NCBI GenBank assembly: GCA_964654545.1
Contig: CAZZIU010000006.1
Coordinates: forward strand, 65,526-129,525
DNA from: JABMOV01 sp964654545
GTDB lineage: Bacteria; Fidelibacterota; Marinisomatia; Marinisomatales; JABMOV01
Length of the DNA stretch: 64,000 nt
Direction of reading: 5' to 3'
Positions 8,798 through 19,069 of this stretch are shown here, piece by piece. Each line of letters opens with the position of its first letter. Position 1 is the stretch's first letter. The translations under genes were made by a program, and so were the position numbers. The notes beneath the pieces are model-generated. The model saw only the letters and a program-made list of their open reading frames with translations. It had not been told where the DNA came from and ran no database searches.

Positions 8798-10435
8798 ATG
8801 AACTTTTCAGCAATTGACTATACCGTATTCATAGCCTACATCCTGGGGATTGTAGGACTTGGGCTCTGGGTATCCAGGGACAAAGAAGGGCACATAAAGG
8901 ACTCTAAAGATTATTTTTTAGCAGGTAAATCTCTCCCCTGGTGGGCGATTGGTTCATCATTGATTGCTGCCAATATTTCTGCCGAACAATTCATCGGTAT
9001 GTCCGGATCAGGGTTTGCGATTGGTCTTGCTATTGCAACGTATGAGTGGATGGCAGCCATCACCCTGATTATTGTGGGAAAATTCTTTCTACCGATTTTT
9101 ATCGAAAAAAAGCTCTACACCATTCCAGAATTCGTTGAAAAACGATTCTCAACAAATCTAAAAACAATTCTGGCAGTCTTCTGGGTAGCGTTATTTGTTT
9201 TTGTTAACCTCACCTCAGTGCTGTACCTTGGCGGAAAAGCAATTGATACCATCCTGGGGAGTGGTGATGGGAGTATATTGTTCTATGCTATTCTAGGTCT
9301 GGCATTTATTGCAGCCGCCTACTCATTATATGGAGGTCTATCCGCTGTGGCCTGGACTGATGTATTGCAAGTGACTCTTCTGGTAATAGGTGGACTTATT
9401 ACATCGATTATTGCGTTAAATCATGTGACTCCAGACGGTGGGTTGATAAATGGGTTGTCGCATATTTACAATACGGCTGGTGACAAATTTCATATGATTC
9501 TGTCACGCGATAATCCACAATATTTCAACCTGCCCGGGATCACGATTCTCATAGGTGGCATGTGGGTGGCAAATCTATATTACTGGGGATTCAATCAATA
9601 TATTATTCAGCGTACACTGGCTGCGAAATCCCTGGCAGAGGCACAGAAAGGAATTGCCTTCGCTGCATTTTTGAAATTAATCATTCCGTTGATAGTAGTT
9701 ATCCCTGGTATTGTTGCCTTTGTAATGTATTCTCAACCGGAGGGAACGGCACTCATCCCTGGTGTAAAAGAAGCTTTTGCCAACGGTAGTGGCGGTATTA
9801 ATTATGATAAAGCTTACCCCTGGTTGATCAGCGTGTTTATTCCCACCGGTCTGAAAGGATTGGTATTGGCGGCGTTAACGGCAGCGATCGTATCCTCGTT
9901 GGCGTCTATGTTGAATTCAACATCCACCATTTTTACAATGGATATTTACAAACCTTATTTTGCCAAAACCGACGATGAACATAAACTGGTGAATGTTGGC
10001 CGTGTGGTTGCTTTTGTCGCCTTGTTTATTGCTATCATAATGGCCCCTGTAATGGGCAACATTCCACAAATGTTTCAGTATATTCAAGAATACACCGGAC
10101 TTGTGAGCCCTGGTATTCTTGCGGTGTTCATAATGGGACTCTTCTGGAAAAAAGCCACCAATAAAGGGGCTATTGCTGGTGTGTTGTCATCTATTCTTAT
10201 CGCGTTTCTGTTGAAAGCAACGATTGTGGATTTACCCTTTCTTGATCAAATGTTTTACACCATGCTTATCACTATGGTTATCATTGCAGGTGTCAGTATA
10301 ACCACCTCGGAAACAGACGATGACCCGAAAGGTATTCCGTTGGTTGCCAGTACCTTTAAAACCGGACCAGCATTTAATATCAGTGCTTATGCGATATTGC
10401 TAATCCTGGTCGTTCTGTATACTGTTTTCTGGTAG
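8798..10435 (+). CDS. Sodium:solute symporter (SSS/SGLT family), probable sugar importer
   Basis: A Shine-Dalgarno AAGGAG lies 7 bases before the ATG. The 545-residue protein is mostly membrane helices in the LeuT-like SSS arrangement. Helix 1 starts at IDYTVFIAYILGIVGLGLW, followed by SKDYFLAGKSLPWWAIG and SLIAANISAEQFIGMSGSGF, the SGLT-type sodium-site region. SLYGGLSAVAWTDVLQ marks the middle of the fold, and ALTAAIVSSLASMLNSTSTIFTMD contains the conserved SS(L)AS sodium-binding stretch. SGLT-like members carry sugars or inositol into the cytoplasm with sodium. As the only transporter in the locus, next to four beta-glucan hydrolases and with no SusC/SusD pair visible, it probably imports glucose or short glucans. 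Confidence 0.85.
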   Translation: MNFSAIDYTVFIAYILGIVGLGLWVSRDKEGHIKDSKDYFLAGKSLPWWAIGSSLIAANISAEQFIGMSGSGFAIGLAIATYEWMAAITLIIVGKFFLPIFIEKKLYTIPEFVEKRFSTNLKTILAVFWVALFVFVNLTSVLYLGGKAIDTILGSGDGSILFYAILGLAFIAAAYSLYGGLSAVAWTDVLQVTLLVIGGLITSIIALNHVTPDGGLINGLSHIYNTAGDKFHMILSRDNPQYFNLPGITILIGGMWVANLYYWGFNQYIIQRTLAAKSLAEAQKGIAFAAFLKLIIPLIVVIPGIVAFVMYSQPEGTALIPGVKEAFANGSGGINYDKAYPWLISVFIPTGLKGLVLAALTAAIVSSLASMLNSTSTIFTMDIYKPYFAKTDDEHKLVNVGRVVAFVALFIAIIMAPVMGNIPQMFQYIQEYTGLVSPGILAVFIMGLFWKKATNKGAIAGVLSSILIAFLLKATIVDLPFLDQMFYTMLITMVIIAGVSITTSETDDDPKGIPLVASTFKTGPAFNISAYAILLILVVLYTVFW

Positions 10436-10458
10436 GGTAGTCAACACAAGGAATCCGG

Positions 10459-11130
10459 ATGATCATGCAGGAGATTTACTTACCGGTTATCATTTTAGCG
10501 CTGGTCACAGTGTTTTTGATACTATTCTTTTATTTTGAAACAAAACGAAGGGAAAAACTTGCTGCCTTTGCGAAAGGACTTGGTTTTGATTTTTATAAAA
10601 AAGGAAATACAAAACTGTTGGACCACCTCAACCATTTTCATTTGTTTTCCCAGGGACATTCACGGAAAATCAAAAATCTGATTTATGGGGAAAAGGATGA
10701 TGTAATCATGGGCATTTTCGGATACCAGTACACGACCGGTGGAGGGAAAAGTTCGCATACATCAAGGCAAACGGTATTGTACATATCGTCTCCTCAAATG
10801 GAATTGCCTCAATTCGCAATTCGTCCGGAAAATATTTTCCACAGAATTGGTGCATCATTTGGGTATCAGGATATTGATTTTCCGGGGCATGAGGCCTTTT
10901 CAAAACAATTTCTTGTTCGTGGCCGTAATGAGATGGCAATAAAATCCATGTTAAATGAAAAAATATTGGACTACTGCGTTAATAAAGGCAAGCTATGCAC
11001 TGAAGGAAAAAATGACCAGTTGATTGTATATTATCAGAAAAAAAGAATTAAACCGGAACTACTTCAATCATTTATAAAGGAAGGGTTAGAGCTTTTTCAG
11101 CTCTACCGAGATGCTGGTGAGAAAGACTAG
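10459..11130 (+). CDS. Unknown protein with one N-terminal membrane helix
   Basis: This 223-residue product starts with a single hydrophobic helix (about residues 5-25) followed by the basic stretch ETKRREK, so it is probably a membrane-anchored protein with a cytoplasmic domain. The soluble part has alternating strands and helices, for example VIMGIFGYQYTTGGGKSSHTSR and VLYISSPQMELPQFAIRPE. It resembles uncharacterised proteins in which a short helix precedes a conserved alpha/beta domain, but I recognise no catalytic motif. It follows the symporter by 23 bases and is probably in the same transcript. Its stop directly abuts the stop of the convergent kinase gene with no spacer or terminator between them. 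Confidence 0.6.
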   Translation: MIMQEIYLPVIILALVTVFLILFFYFETKRREKLAAFAKGLGFDFYKKGNTKLLDHLNHFHLFSQGHSRKIKNLIYGEKDDVIMGIFGYQYTTGGGKSSHTSRQTVLYISSPQMELPQFAIRPENIFHRIGASFGYQDIDFPGHEAFSKQFLVRGRNEMAIKSMLNEKILDYCVNKGKLCTEGKNDQLIVYYQKKRIKPELLQSFIKEGLELFQLYRDAGEKD

Positions 11131-14100
11131 TTAATTAGAAAGGTGATGGTGCATTGCCTTCAGCAATACGGATTGTTTTAACGGTTTAGTTAAAAATTCA
11201 TTACAGCCGGCATCCAGACATTTTTTCTTTTCAGATTTAAAAGCATGGGCAGAAATAATAATTATTGGTGTGTTTTTCCATTGAACCGATTTTCTCATGA
11301 AATGCACCATGTCTAAGCCGTCTTCTTTCCCGGGTAGTTTCAAGTCAATCAAAGCAAGGTCAATGGATTGGGTATCCAATACTTTTTTAGCTTGTTTTAC
11401 ATTGGATGCTGCATGGAGTAAATGGTCATTCCCAAGGTAGTTAAGTAATAGTTTTTGCGACTCAGGATCATCTTCCAAACTTAATATGGACAAACCCTTT
11501 AATTGGAGCTGGTCGTCCTCATCAGGAGATTCTTCCGGTGTGTTATCGGTTAATGATTGATCATAACTTTCGAATGTCAGTACAAAACTTGTGCCTGCAT
11601 TTTTTTTGCTTTTTACCTGGATATCTATTCCATTCATGTCAAGATGACGCTTGGTTATGGCCATACCCAATCCGATTCCCTGAAACTTTTTAGTATACCC
11701 TTCACTTTCTTGTGTAAATGCATCGAATATTCTATCTATGTATTTTGACGAAATTCCAATTCCAGTATCCACAATAGATAAAATATATTGTGCATTGTTC
11801 TGTTCTAGTGAGACCTGAATATGACCTTCACGAGTGTACTTTATTGCATTATCAACAATATTCATAACAGATTGGGACACACCGTACTTGTCGGCGTGTA
11901 CCATAGCAGAATCAATATCGCAATTGAATTCCAACTCCAGAGACTTGTTTATGGCAAAGGATTCTGCTTCATGCAATACATGTGAAACGATGGATTTCAA
12001 ATCAATTACTTCTTTATGAACATCATATGTCCCTGTTTCAATTTGGGACAAATCTAATATTTCATGCACAGTACGCATTAAGCGCTGACCGCTGGCATTG
12101 ATTGTATCAAACAAGGACACAATATCCTTGTCCACTTTATTTTTGATATTATCACGGATGATGTCGTTGAACCCCAGAATCGAATTTAACGGTGTCCTGA
12201 TTTCATGGGACATATTTGCAAGGAACAAGGTTTTCACTCTACTGGCTTGTTCAGCACGTATCCTGGCTTCCTCCAGTTTAAGTTGAAACTCTATCTGACT
12301 TGTGATATCCTGTACAGTACCAATGGAACGCAGAGGCTTCCCATCAGCATCGAATTCTGTTTCACACCGTTCATGCATATATTTTATTTTATTATTACGG
12401 ACCATGATCCGATGCTGAACATCAAACCGTTTTCCGCTTTTGAAATGTTTCTGAAAGGTTCTATCTACTTTTTCACGATCTTCAGGTAAAATAATCTTGA
12501 GGAAGGCACTGTAAGTGTGATCAAAGTTTTCCCTCTTGATATCGAATAAGTGATAGACCTCATTTGACCAGGTCAGTATATTGGTCTGTAGGTCCAGTTC
12601 CCAACTCCCGAGCTGGGAGATGGATTGTGCTTCTCGTAATCGTGCCTCACTGATTCGTAGCGCTTTTTCACCCTTAAACCGATTAATGGTATTGGCAATC
12701 TGATCCGATACGAATTCCAACACATTTAAATCCCGATCGCTTAAGCGAATGTCCTCCGAATAAGTCTGTACAACCACAACACCGATGGCTTTGTTTTCAA
12801 CTTTAAGTGGGGAACCCAGCCAGTCAATGGAATTGGATCCAATCGTATTAACTTCTCCACTTTTTGTTAAGTCTTCAAACATTTCAGGAGTAACCAAAAT
12901 CGATTTTTGCGTTTTCAGCACGTATTCGGTCAAACCTTTACCTGCGTCCTGAGGATCTGGTTTTGGATCAAATTCGTCTACAAAATAGGGGAATGACAGG
13001 CGATGGTTATCACTCTCATACAGTGCAATATAAAAATTATTTGCCGGTATCAGTTCACCAATTAAGGTATGAATTTCTTTATAAAGATCATCCAGGGATA
13101 GTGCAGTATGAGAAGCCTCAGATATACGATACACGATATTATTGGCCTTGTTTAACCAATTCCGTTCTGTGATATCCTCTACAATTGATAACCAATAGTC
13201 TTCGCCACGGATTCGTGTGCGCGTTAACGAGAGGAGGGCATCGTAATAACCACCGTCTTTACGCTTAAACCGTAATTCATATTCAGATACAATGCCTTTT
13301 TCTTGCGCAATTGTAAATACTTTTTCTCTGTCGTACGAGCTATTAAAAAGTGCCGAAACATTCCCGATTTTCTCAATGTCTTCGCGTGTATATCCTCCCG
13401 GTTTTAACATGGCATCGTTAAACGCCAGTATGTTGCCTTGCATATCAGCCAGACCAAGACCAACGGGAATATTTTCAAATAATGTCCTGAACTGCACTTC
13501 GCTTTCACGCAGGGATATTTCCGCCTGGTATATTTCAGTTATATCATCCACAACAATAATATATCCGGTTAATTTGCCATTCGTCTTTTGGGGTACACCT
13601 TTAAGATTGATCACCAACTCACGTCCCCAGTGGGATGTATAGGGAATTTTATTCAATTCAAAAGGTTTACCGATATCAAGCGCTGATTGATAGATATCGG
13701 AAATGCCCGCCTTTTTGAGTTCCTTAATATTCATCCCAAGTTTCATTGTTTCTTCTATTCCCGGACTTCCCACAATGGTAAGAAACGCTTTATTTGCACT
13801 GGTAACACTGCCTTTGGTATCTACAGTAACAATTCCAACTGGAGCCGAATCCACGATATTTTTGTTGAATTTAGAAAGCCTGGATAGCTGGTCTTCCGCC
13901 TTCTTTCTCTCGGAAACATCTCGAACAGTGGCGATTACCATGGGATTACCATCCAGCTCGAAATAGGTTGACGTAATATCAACCGGTACCGGGTTGCCAT
14001 TCTTTTTTATATGATATTGCAACGAAGCTTTCACCANNNNNNNNNNNNNNNNNNNNNNNNNNNNNNNNNNNNNNNNNNNNNNNNNNNNNNNNNNNNNNNN

Positions 14101-16364
14101 NNNNNNNNNNNNNNNNNNNNNNNNNNNNNNNNNNNNACCGGTACCGGGTTGCCATTCTTTTTTATATGATATTGCAACGAAGCTTTCACCATTTCTCCCC
14201 GGCTTGTATCCACTTTATCCGTTATCATTGGTTGTTTATTAGCTGTTATTTGTTCTAGTCGGAGACCCAGCAGTTCTTCTTTAGTATATCCGTACAGTTT
14301 TTCTGCTGAACTGTTTACATCAATAATTTTTTGATTTTTAATATCGATTAGAAAGAGGGCATCCGGATTGGTTTGGAACAAGGTGCGGTATTTTTGTTCA
14401 TTTTCTCTTAAGAGGACGGCATCTCGCTGGCGTTTTATTGCCGACCCCATTGCACTGGCGCTGGATTTCAATATATTGATTTCAGATTGAGACCAATTCC
14501 TTTCATATGTGCATTGATCAAACCCTATGAATCCCCACCATTTTTCATCAACAAATACAGGAACGACAAGGATACTTGTTATGTCCTGAGGAACAAGTAT
14601 TTCTTTTTCCTTGGGAGGAAAATCCTTAACGTGGCCGCTGATAATTTCACCCTCAGAAAGGGTATTTATCCAGCGGCTCATTCCCCCTTCAACATAAGGA
14701 AAATCTACCAGCTCAGGGTTACCCGACTGGGAGGTGATTCCCTCTGAAACCCATTCATGTATTTGCGTTGTGAGTATTGACTTATCGTCACTTACGCGAT
14801 TTTTAAAGATATAGACACGATTGACATCCATCCTTTTGCCAATCTGCTCAATCACATCCTGGGCGACATCCTGCCAAACAGAGGCAGTCATAAATTGATA
14901 GATGGAATAATTAACGGTTTCTAAAAGCGAAATGTAATAGTCTCGATCCTTTTGGACTTTTCGTAAATCAGTTATATCCAAGGCGACAACCTGAATGGCT
15001 GGTTCATCCATATAATTGATCTGGGTGGCACTGATGATGGCATAGACCGTCTTACCATTTTTAGTAATCAATCTTTCTTCTAATGGGGGCAAGTCCTGCT
15101 CATTTTCTATTGCCTTTTGGATACGCGATCCGATTTCTTTACGAATGTCAGGATGGATGATATTGAGAATCGGTTCACCGATTAATTCATCCTCATTATT
15201 ATAATCCAACAGAGTAACGGCACGATCATTGAGCATTAACCACTTGAAGTTGCGATGAACACCAATGGCAATGGGGGCAGAATTGATTAGATTTCGATAG
15301 CGATCTTCACTCTCCTTCAATTGTTTTTTTGCAGCAGTGTGTTCAGTAATATCCCGCAGTGTAATAATTTTTCCCGTATACTGATTTAGAGCATTAAACA
15401 GGTATCGTATTTGCAAATCGAAGCAACGTTCTTCTCCATCCATTGTCCGGTATAACCGTGTTCCCGTTTCCTTGTCTGATAGAACAATGTTTTCCAGTTC
15501 CTTCCAAAATCCTAACACATCGGATACACCCATACCCAAGGTTTTTTTCGGTTGAGATTTTAGGATATGATTCATGGCCGGGTTCACATCCGCCACCTTG
15601 CCATTGCCATCAAGGACGAGCAACGCGTCAGGCATTGTATCAATCAATTTATTTCTAGCCGTTGGGATAAGATTTAGTAGTTGGAATCTGAAGATCCCGA
15701 TTGCCAGCAAAATTCCGGAAAGGATAAATGCAATGGGTGTCCATTCCATGCCGGGGATCGGGTTAAAATCAAAAACGTAAATAATATTGCCGGCGAAAGG
15801 AAATAACATACCCACGAGAAGGAGAATAATCTGCGTTTTATAATAAGAATGTAACTGGAATAGCGTTCGAAGAAATACGAGAACTCCGCCTATAAGAAAT
15901 AGGTAGGCATAGGCGGTATATATCCAGAATAATTTTCCGTGGGCATAGATACCAATATTATCTTCATTGATAACAATACTGGTATAGAACATATAATGCC
16001 AGTTATTGGTGAGAACTGCAAAAAAGGAGAATAGGGGTATAATAGACAATAAAACAATGTACTTTTTTTGCAGAAATCGAGTATGGTTTCCGAAAGCAAG
16101 CGCCAATAGAAAATACAATATGGGCACACTTACAATTCCAAGATAGGTTACCTGTGTCCAGAATAATTTCAATGGAACTGTTTTTGCCGCCATTTCAAAT
16201 ATGGCAGCAAATGTCCACAAAACAACCCCCACTTCAAGATAAAACAGATACCGTGCAGTAAGTGATTTTCGTCGATGCCAGGCGATATATAAAACAATCA
16301 GCCCAATGATGGTGGCTGTCAATAAAGACCAGCTAATAATGTTAAATGCGTAATATTTTGTCAT
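11131..16364 (-). CDS. Hybrid sensor histidine kinase with 7TM, multiple PAS and GAF domains and a receiver (one gene, interrupted by an assembly gap)
   Basis: Two apparent genes here are one. Removing the 100 N and one copy of the duplicated 55 bases leaves a continuous frame of 1692 residues. The N terminus has about seven membrane helices (residues 1-225) of the histidine-kinase 7TM type. PAS domains follow, then a GAF domain (about 480-640), then more PAS domains including one spanning the join, a second GAF domain (about 1030-1180) and a final PAS. The kinase core has FLANMSHEIRTPLNS with phospho-acceptor His1335, N box VDNAIKY, VDTGIGIS and GIGLGMAITK. A receiver domain closes the protein, with ALIDLKLPG and Asp1622 as phospho-acceptor. 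It has no DNA-binding domain, and no partner regulator lies nearby. The signal sensed is unknown. It is convergent with the beta-glucan operon. Confidence 0.88.
13982..14191. other. Assembly gap of 100 N with an identical 55-base repeat on both sides
   Basis: Bases 13982-14036 and 14137-14191 are identical, both starting ACCGGTACCGGGTTGCC and ending GCTTTCACCA, with exactly 100 N (14037-14136) between them. An exact 55-base overlap at two contig ends is what a de Bruijn assembler run at k=55 leaves when contigs are joined by paired reads without merging. Collapsing the overlap restores the frame of the kinase gene, so no sequence is actually missing here. The repeat is not a biological duplication. 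Confidence 0.92.
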
Positions 16365-16564
16365 GAAATGGGTTTTTCCTAATCATCCGGGCGGTCGTCT
16401 TTGCATACCAAATCAAGTTGGGTCAACGCCAGGATGAGTGACAGCGACATATCATGAATATGTTTGATTAACCGAATATAGGAGATAAATATTTATTCAT
16501 CAACTATGAAAGAATTTGATAATAAAGTTTATAATTGGTTTTAAATAGTAAGAGAAATAGCCCG

Positions 16565-17210
16565 TTAATCCATTGGAAAAGTAAGCGTGAATTCCGAACC
16601 TTTATCCGGTTTTGATTCCACAGTGATATTAGCACCATGAAGCTCCAATATTTTCTTTGTGATTGCTAGCCCCAGCCCAATACCCTGATATTTTTTTGGT
16701 ATATCCTTCCCTTTCTCGAGAGAAAGCTTCTTACAATCGTTTTGCCTATAGTTTACTTATTCCAATCCCGGTACCCAAAACCCCATATCGCCCTTTTCCC
16801 GTATGAAATGGAATAGTGATATTTGTTTGATTGCCAGTTGAGCAGCAATTTCTTTATTAGACCCAGGGTCTGTTGATGCATTTTCAACGATTTGATATTT
16901 ATGTTTAATGAAAGGGTTTGTTTTAAACCCGAACTTCCCATCATGGTCAAAAATGTGAGATTAGTATTTTATATATTTCCGTCAGGCGAAACAATAACAA
17001 TTCCCAAAGGTGCGGATTGAAAAATGTGAGAATATACTTCCGGTTTGTATCCTGTATTGATATTATTCATTTTCAAGATTCTGGGGTTCCCTGAATTTAA
17101 GAGTGCATTAGCGTGGTCAATGATTTATGCTGGAAATTCAATTACTAGCGGAAATGGATAAAATTTCTTTTTGGGTAAAAGATGATTAATATTATATGCT
17201 GGATTCAAGT
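16565..17210 (-). pseudogene. Decayed remnant of a PAS/histidine kinase paralogue
   Basis: Read on the minus strand, the segment ends with a recognisable HATPase tail: GIGLGLAITKKILELHGAN, then ESKPDKGSEFTLTFPMD and a TAA at 16565-16567. Upstream, a run of seven A's where six would keep frame separates this from SREREGYTKK, and an in-frame TAA precedes EAFS. Further up are VLGTGIGISK and a PAS fragment (HIFQSAPLGIVIVSPDGNI, then FLTMMGSSG), with another in-frame TAA after IEFPA. The H-box and most of the HisKA domain are absent. Several fragments echo the intact kinase immediately downstream (FLTIVGSPG and EGYTKKFQGIGLG there), so this looks like an old tandem paralogue. Limits are approximate. 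Confidence 0.8.
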
Positions 17211-17215
17211 TTGAA

Positions 17216-17487
17216 GTGCACAAAACTCTTAACCTGGCGAAAGATCTAAATGTAATAATTGATATGAGCAAAGCAAATCTACCACTTGAGTTTTCATACA
17301 CAGAATTGGGTAGAGACAAAATTTCAACTCAAATTCTTCAATTCAATAGCATACGGGTAGCCATAATGCAAGCATCACCGAAAACCTCAGTGTATTCCGC
17401 TTTATTAAAGAAGTTGTTACATTTATCTAAAATTAGATCAAATATTTTTTATAGTTTAAAAATGCAGAGCATTGGTTGAAACAATGA
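17216..17487 (+). pseudogene. Small frameshifted gene, possibly STAS/SpoIIAA-like
   Basis: The open frame gives 87 residues with the conserved-looking core VIIDMSKANLPLEFSYTELG and SIRVAIMQASPKTSVYSAL. It then runs out of frame after FYSLK at a run of five A's. Adding one A restores a natural end, NAEHWLKQ followed by TGA at 17485-17487. The strand-helix order and the end pattern recall small single-domain STAS-like or SpoIIAA-like proteins, but the assignment is weak. No good ribosome binding site precedes it, and it may also lack its true N terminus. It lies near a contig end, so a homopolymer sequencing error is as likely as real decay. Confidence 0.45.
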
Positions 17488-17531
17488 AGGACTATTATAT
17501 AAACAAATCAGGGACAATGAGGAGGATTGAT

Positions 17532-17691
17532 ATGATAAACACAACCAACTACATTTTAATTGGGTGCATCGTTCAACTTTTGCTTGCTCAGCCATATTCG
17601 GATAATCTGCAGAAACACAATAATGAAGGGTTTACAGGCGAAATCAAAGTCGTTATTTATGTGACAGATGTCGAAAAAAGTATGCCGTATT
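17532..17691 (+). CDS. 5' fragment of an exported protein with a VOC-like start (truncated by the gap)
   Basis: A strong Shine-Dalgarno GGAGG (17521-17525) sits six bases before the ATG at 17532, which decides the start over the longer frame beginning at 17472. The first 20 or so residues are hydrophobic and look like a signal peptide (ILIGCIVQLLLAQ). After a short linker comes GEIKVVIYVTDVEKSMPY, which resembles the opening strand and helix of vicinal-oxygen-chelate (glyoxalase/bleomycin-resistance-like) domains. The gene is cut at residue 53 by the N run, so neither length nor function can be settled. Its missing 3' end faces the missing 3' end of the hydantoinase gene across the gap. Confidence 0.5.
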
Positions 17692-17791
17692 NNNNNNNNN
17701 NNNNNNNNNNNNNNNNNNNNNNNNNNNNNNNNNNNNNNNNNNNNNNNNNNNNNNNNNNNNNNNNNNNNNNNNNNNNNNNNNNNNNNNNNNN
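17692..17791. other. Scaffold gap of 100 N joining two contigs
   Basis: Exactly 100 N with no shared sequence on the two sides. A plus-strand gene is cut on the left and a minus-strand gene on the right, both before their 3' ends. The true gap must hold both missing C termini, so it is probably several hundred bases or more and the N count is a placeholder. The link between the beta-glucan region and the purine/benzoyl-CoA region depends on this join. Confidence 0.95.
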
Positions 17792-19069
17792 AGAGCATCC
17801 ACGGAGAAATACCTGCTCAGGGAAGCATGCAGGAAAATCTGAATAAGCGTTCCAATCTGTAATAGAGACCAATCCCGATGTCCAGCTATTTGTCAAATTA
17901 TTGGGATTTACAATAAGCAAATCAGCATCCATTCCAGGAGCGATAGAGCCTTTTTTATCTAAACCGAAAATTTTGGCCGGATTAGCAGCCATCAACTGTG
18001 TCAATCGGGATTTTGGTAAATCCCGTGAGATCCATTGCGCCAAAAGAACCGGAAATAGGGTCTCCACACCACCCATGCCATTGGGTATTTGATGATAGGG
18101 AATATCTTCCTTTTTCTGACGCTTGCAAAAAGGACAATGATCGCTGCCAATCGTGTGGATGCTTCCATCCATAATTCCGTGCCAGAGAGCCCGATTATCA
18201 GATGGTTTTCTTAATGGTGGACTAGCGACGAACATGCGCCCGTCATCTCTGGTGTACGCAGAATCATCCAATAGTAGATAATGTGGACAGGTCTCGACCA
18301 ATATATTGCCAGAACGTTTTGCTTCTTCCAGTCCGGCTGCCGTATTTAAATGAACAATGTACATACTACAATCAGTCCTGTCGGCTATCTTTGCCAAATT
18401 TCCAATGGCAATTTCCTCAGCCGAATCCGGTCGGCTTTGCCCATGGGATGATGGACTCAGCAGTGCACTTTCATCAATTTGGCCACTGGCATTTTCAATC
18501 TCCCTGTCATCTTCGGCATGCACCATCAAAATGCCATTGTGATCACCAATAACTTTTGCCACTGCCTCAATCTGGTCATAATCCAGCATCATCCCCGATT
18601 CTTTGTAGGTGGTAAACACTTTAAAACTGGAAATTCCACCTTTAATTATGCTGGGGATCTCATTCAACAGTTCTTTGGAAAAGTGTGTGAAATTGCAGTG
18701 TAAACTCACATCACAAATGGCGTTTTCCGCCAATTTCTTTCGTTCAGCAATGCTCTCACTCAGGCTTTGATTTTCACCTAGTATGGAAAAATCAATGATG
18801 GTTGTTACACCTCCATTAATAGCAGACTTTGATCCGGATTCAAAATTATCGGCGGACCATTGTTCTTTTATTGGAATTCCCATATGGGTATGCGGGTCGA
18901 TAATTCCAGGGAAAACCCATTTCCCTTTGGCATCTATGACTTCCTCCCGCTTGGATGCAGAAAGATCAGGCCCAACTTCAACAATCTTTTCATCTGAAAT
19001 ACGAATATCTTCAGTTTGTTCACGGTCGGCATGAACAACAAGACCATTTTTGATTACAACTTTATTCAT
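17792..19069 (-). CDS. hyuA: HyuA/YgeZ-like cyclic amidohydrolase (hydantoinase/dihydropyrimidinase family), 3' end lost in gap
   Basis: Visible are 426 residues of an amidohydrolase expected to be about 460 long, so roughly 35 C-terminal residues are missing. PGIIDPHTHMG supplies His60 and His62 of the binuclear metal site. GGISSFKVF supplies the bridging carboxylated lysine, Lys150. MVHAED, YIVHLN and IGSDHCPF complete the site, with Asp in the last. The sequence belongs to the hydantoinase/dihydropyrimidinase branch rather than to biosynthetic dihydroorotase. In the known ygeWXYZ-type loci HyuA opens a ring amide during purine breakdown. It is the last gene of the leftward operon and overlaps the XdhC-like gene by 8 bases. 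The exact ring it opens is not known from sequence. Confidence 0.82.

Noticed and set aside
11125..11136. Terminator between the convergent symporter operon and the kinase gene
   Set aside because: The two stop codons abut with no spacer and no stem followed by a T-run was found around them.
14031..16364. Separate truncated kinase gene on the left side of the first gap
   Set aside because: The identical 55-base flanks show that it continues in frame into the gene ending at 11131, so both halves are one gene.
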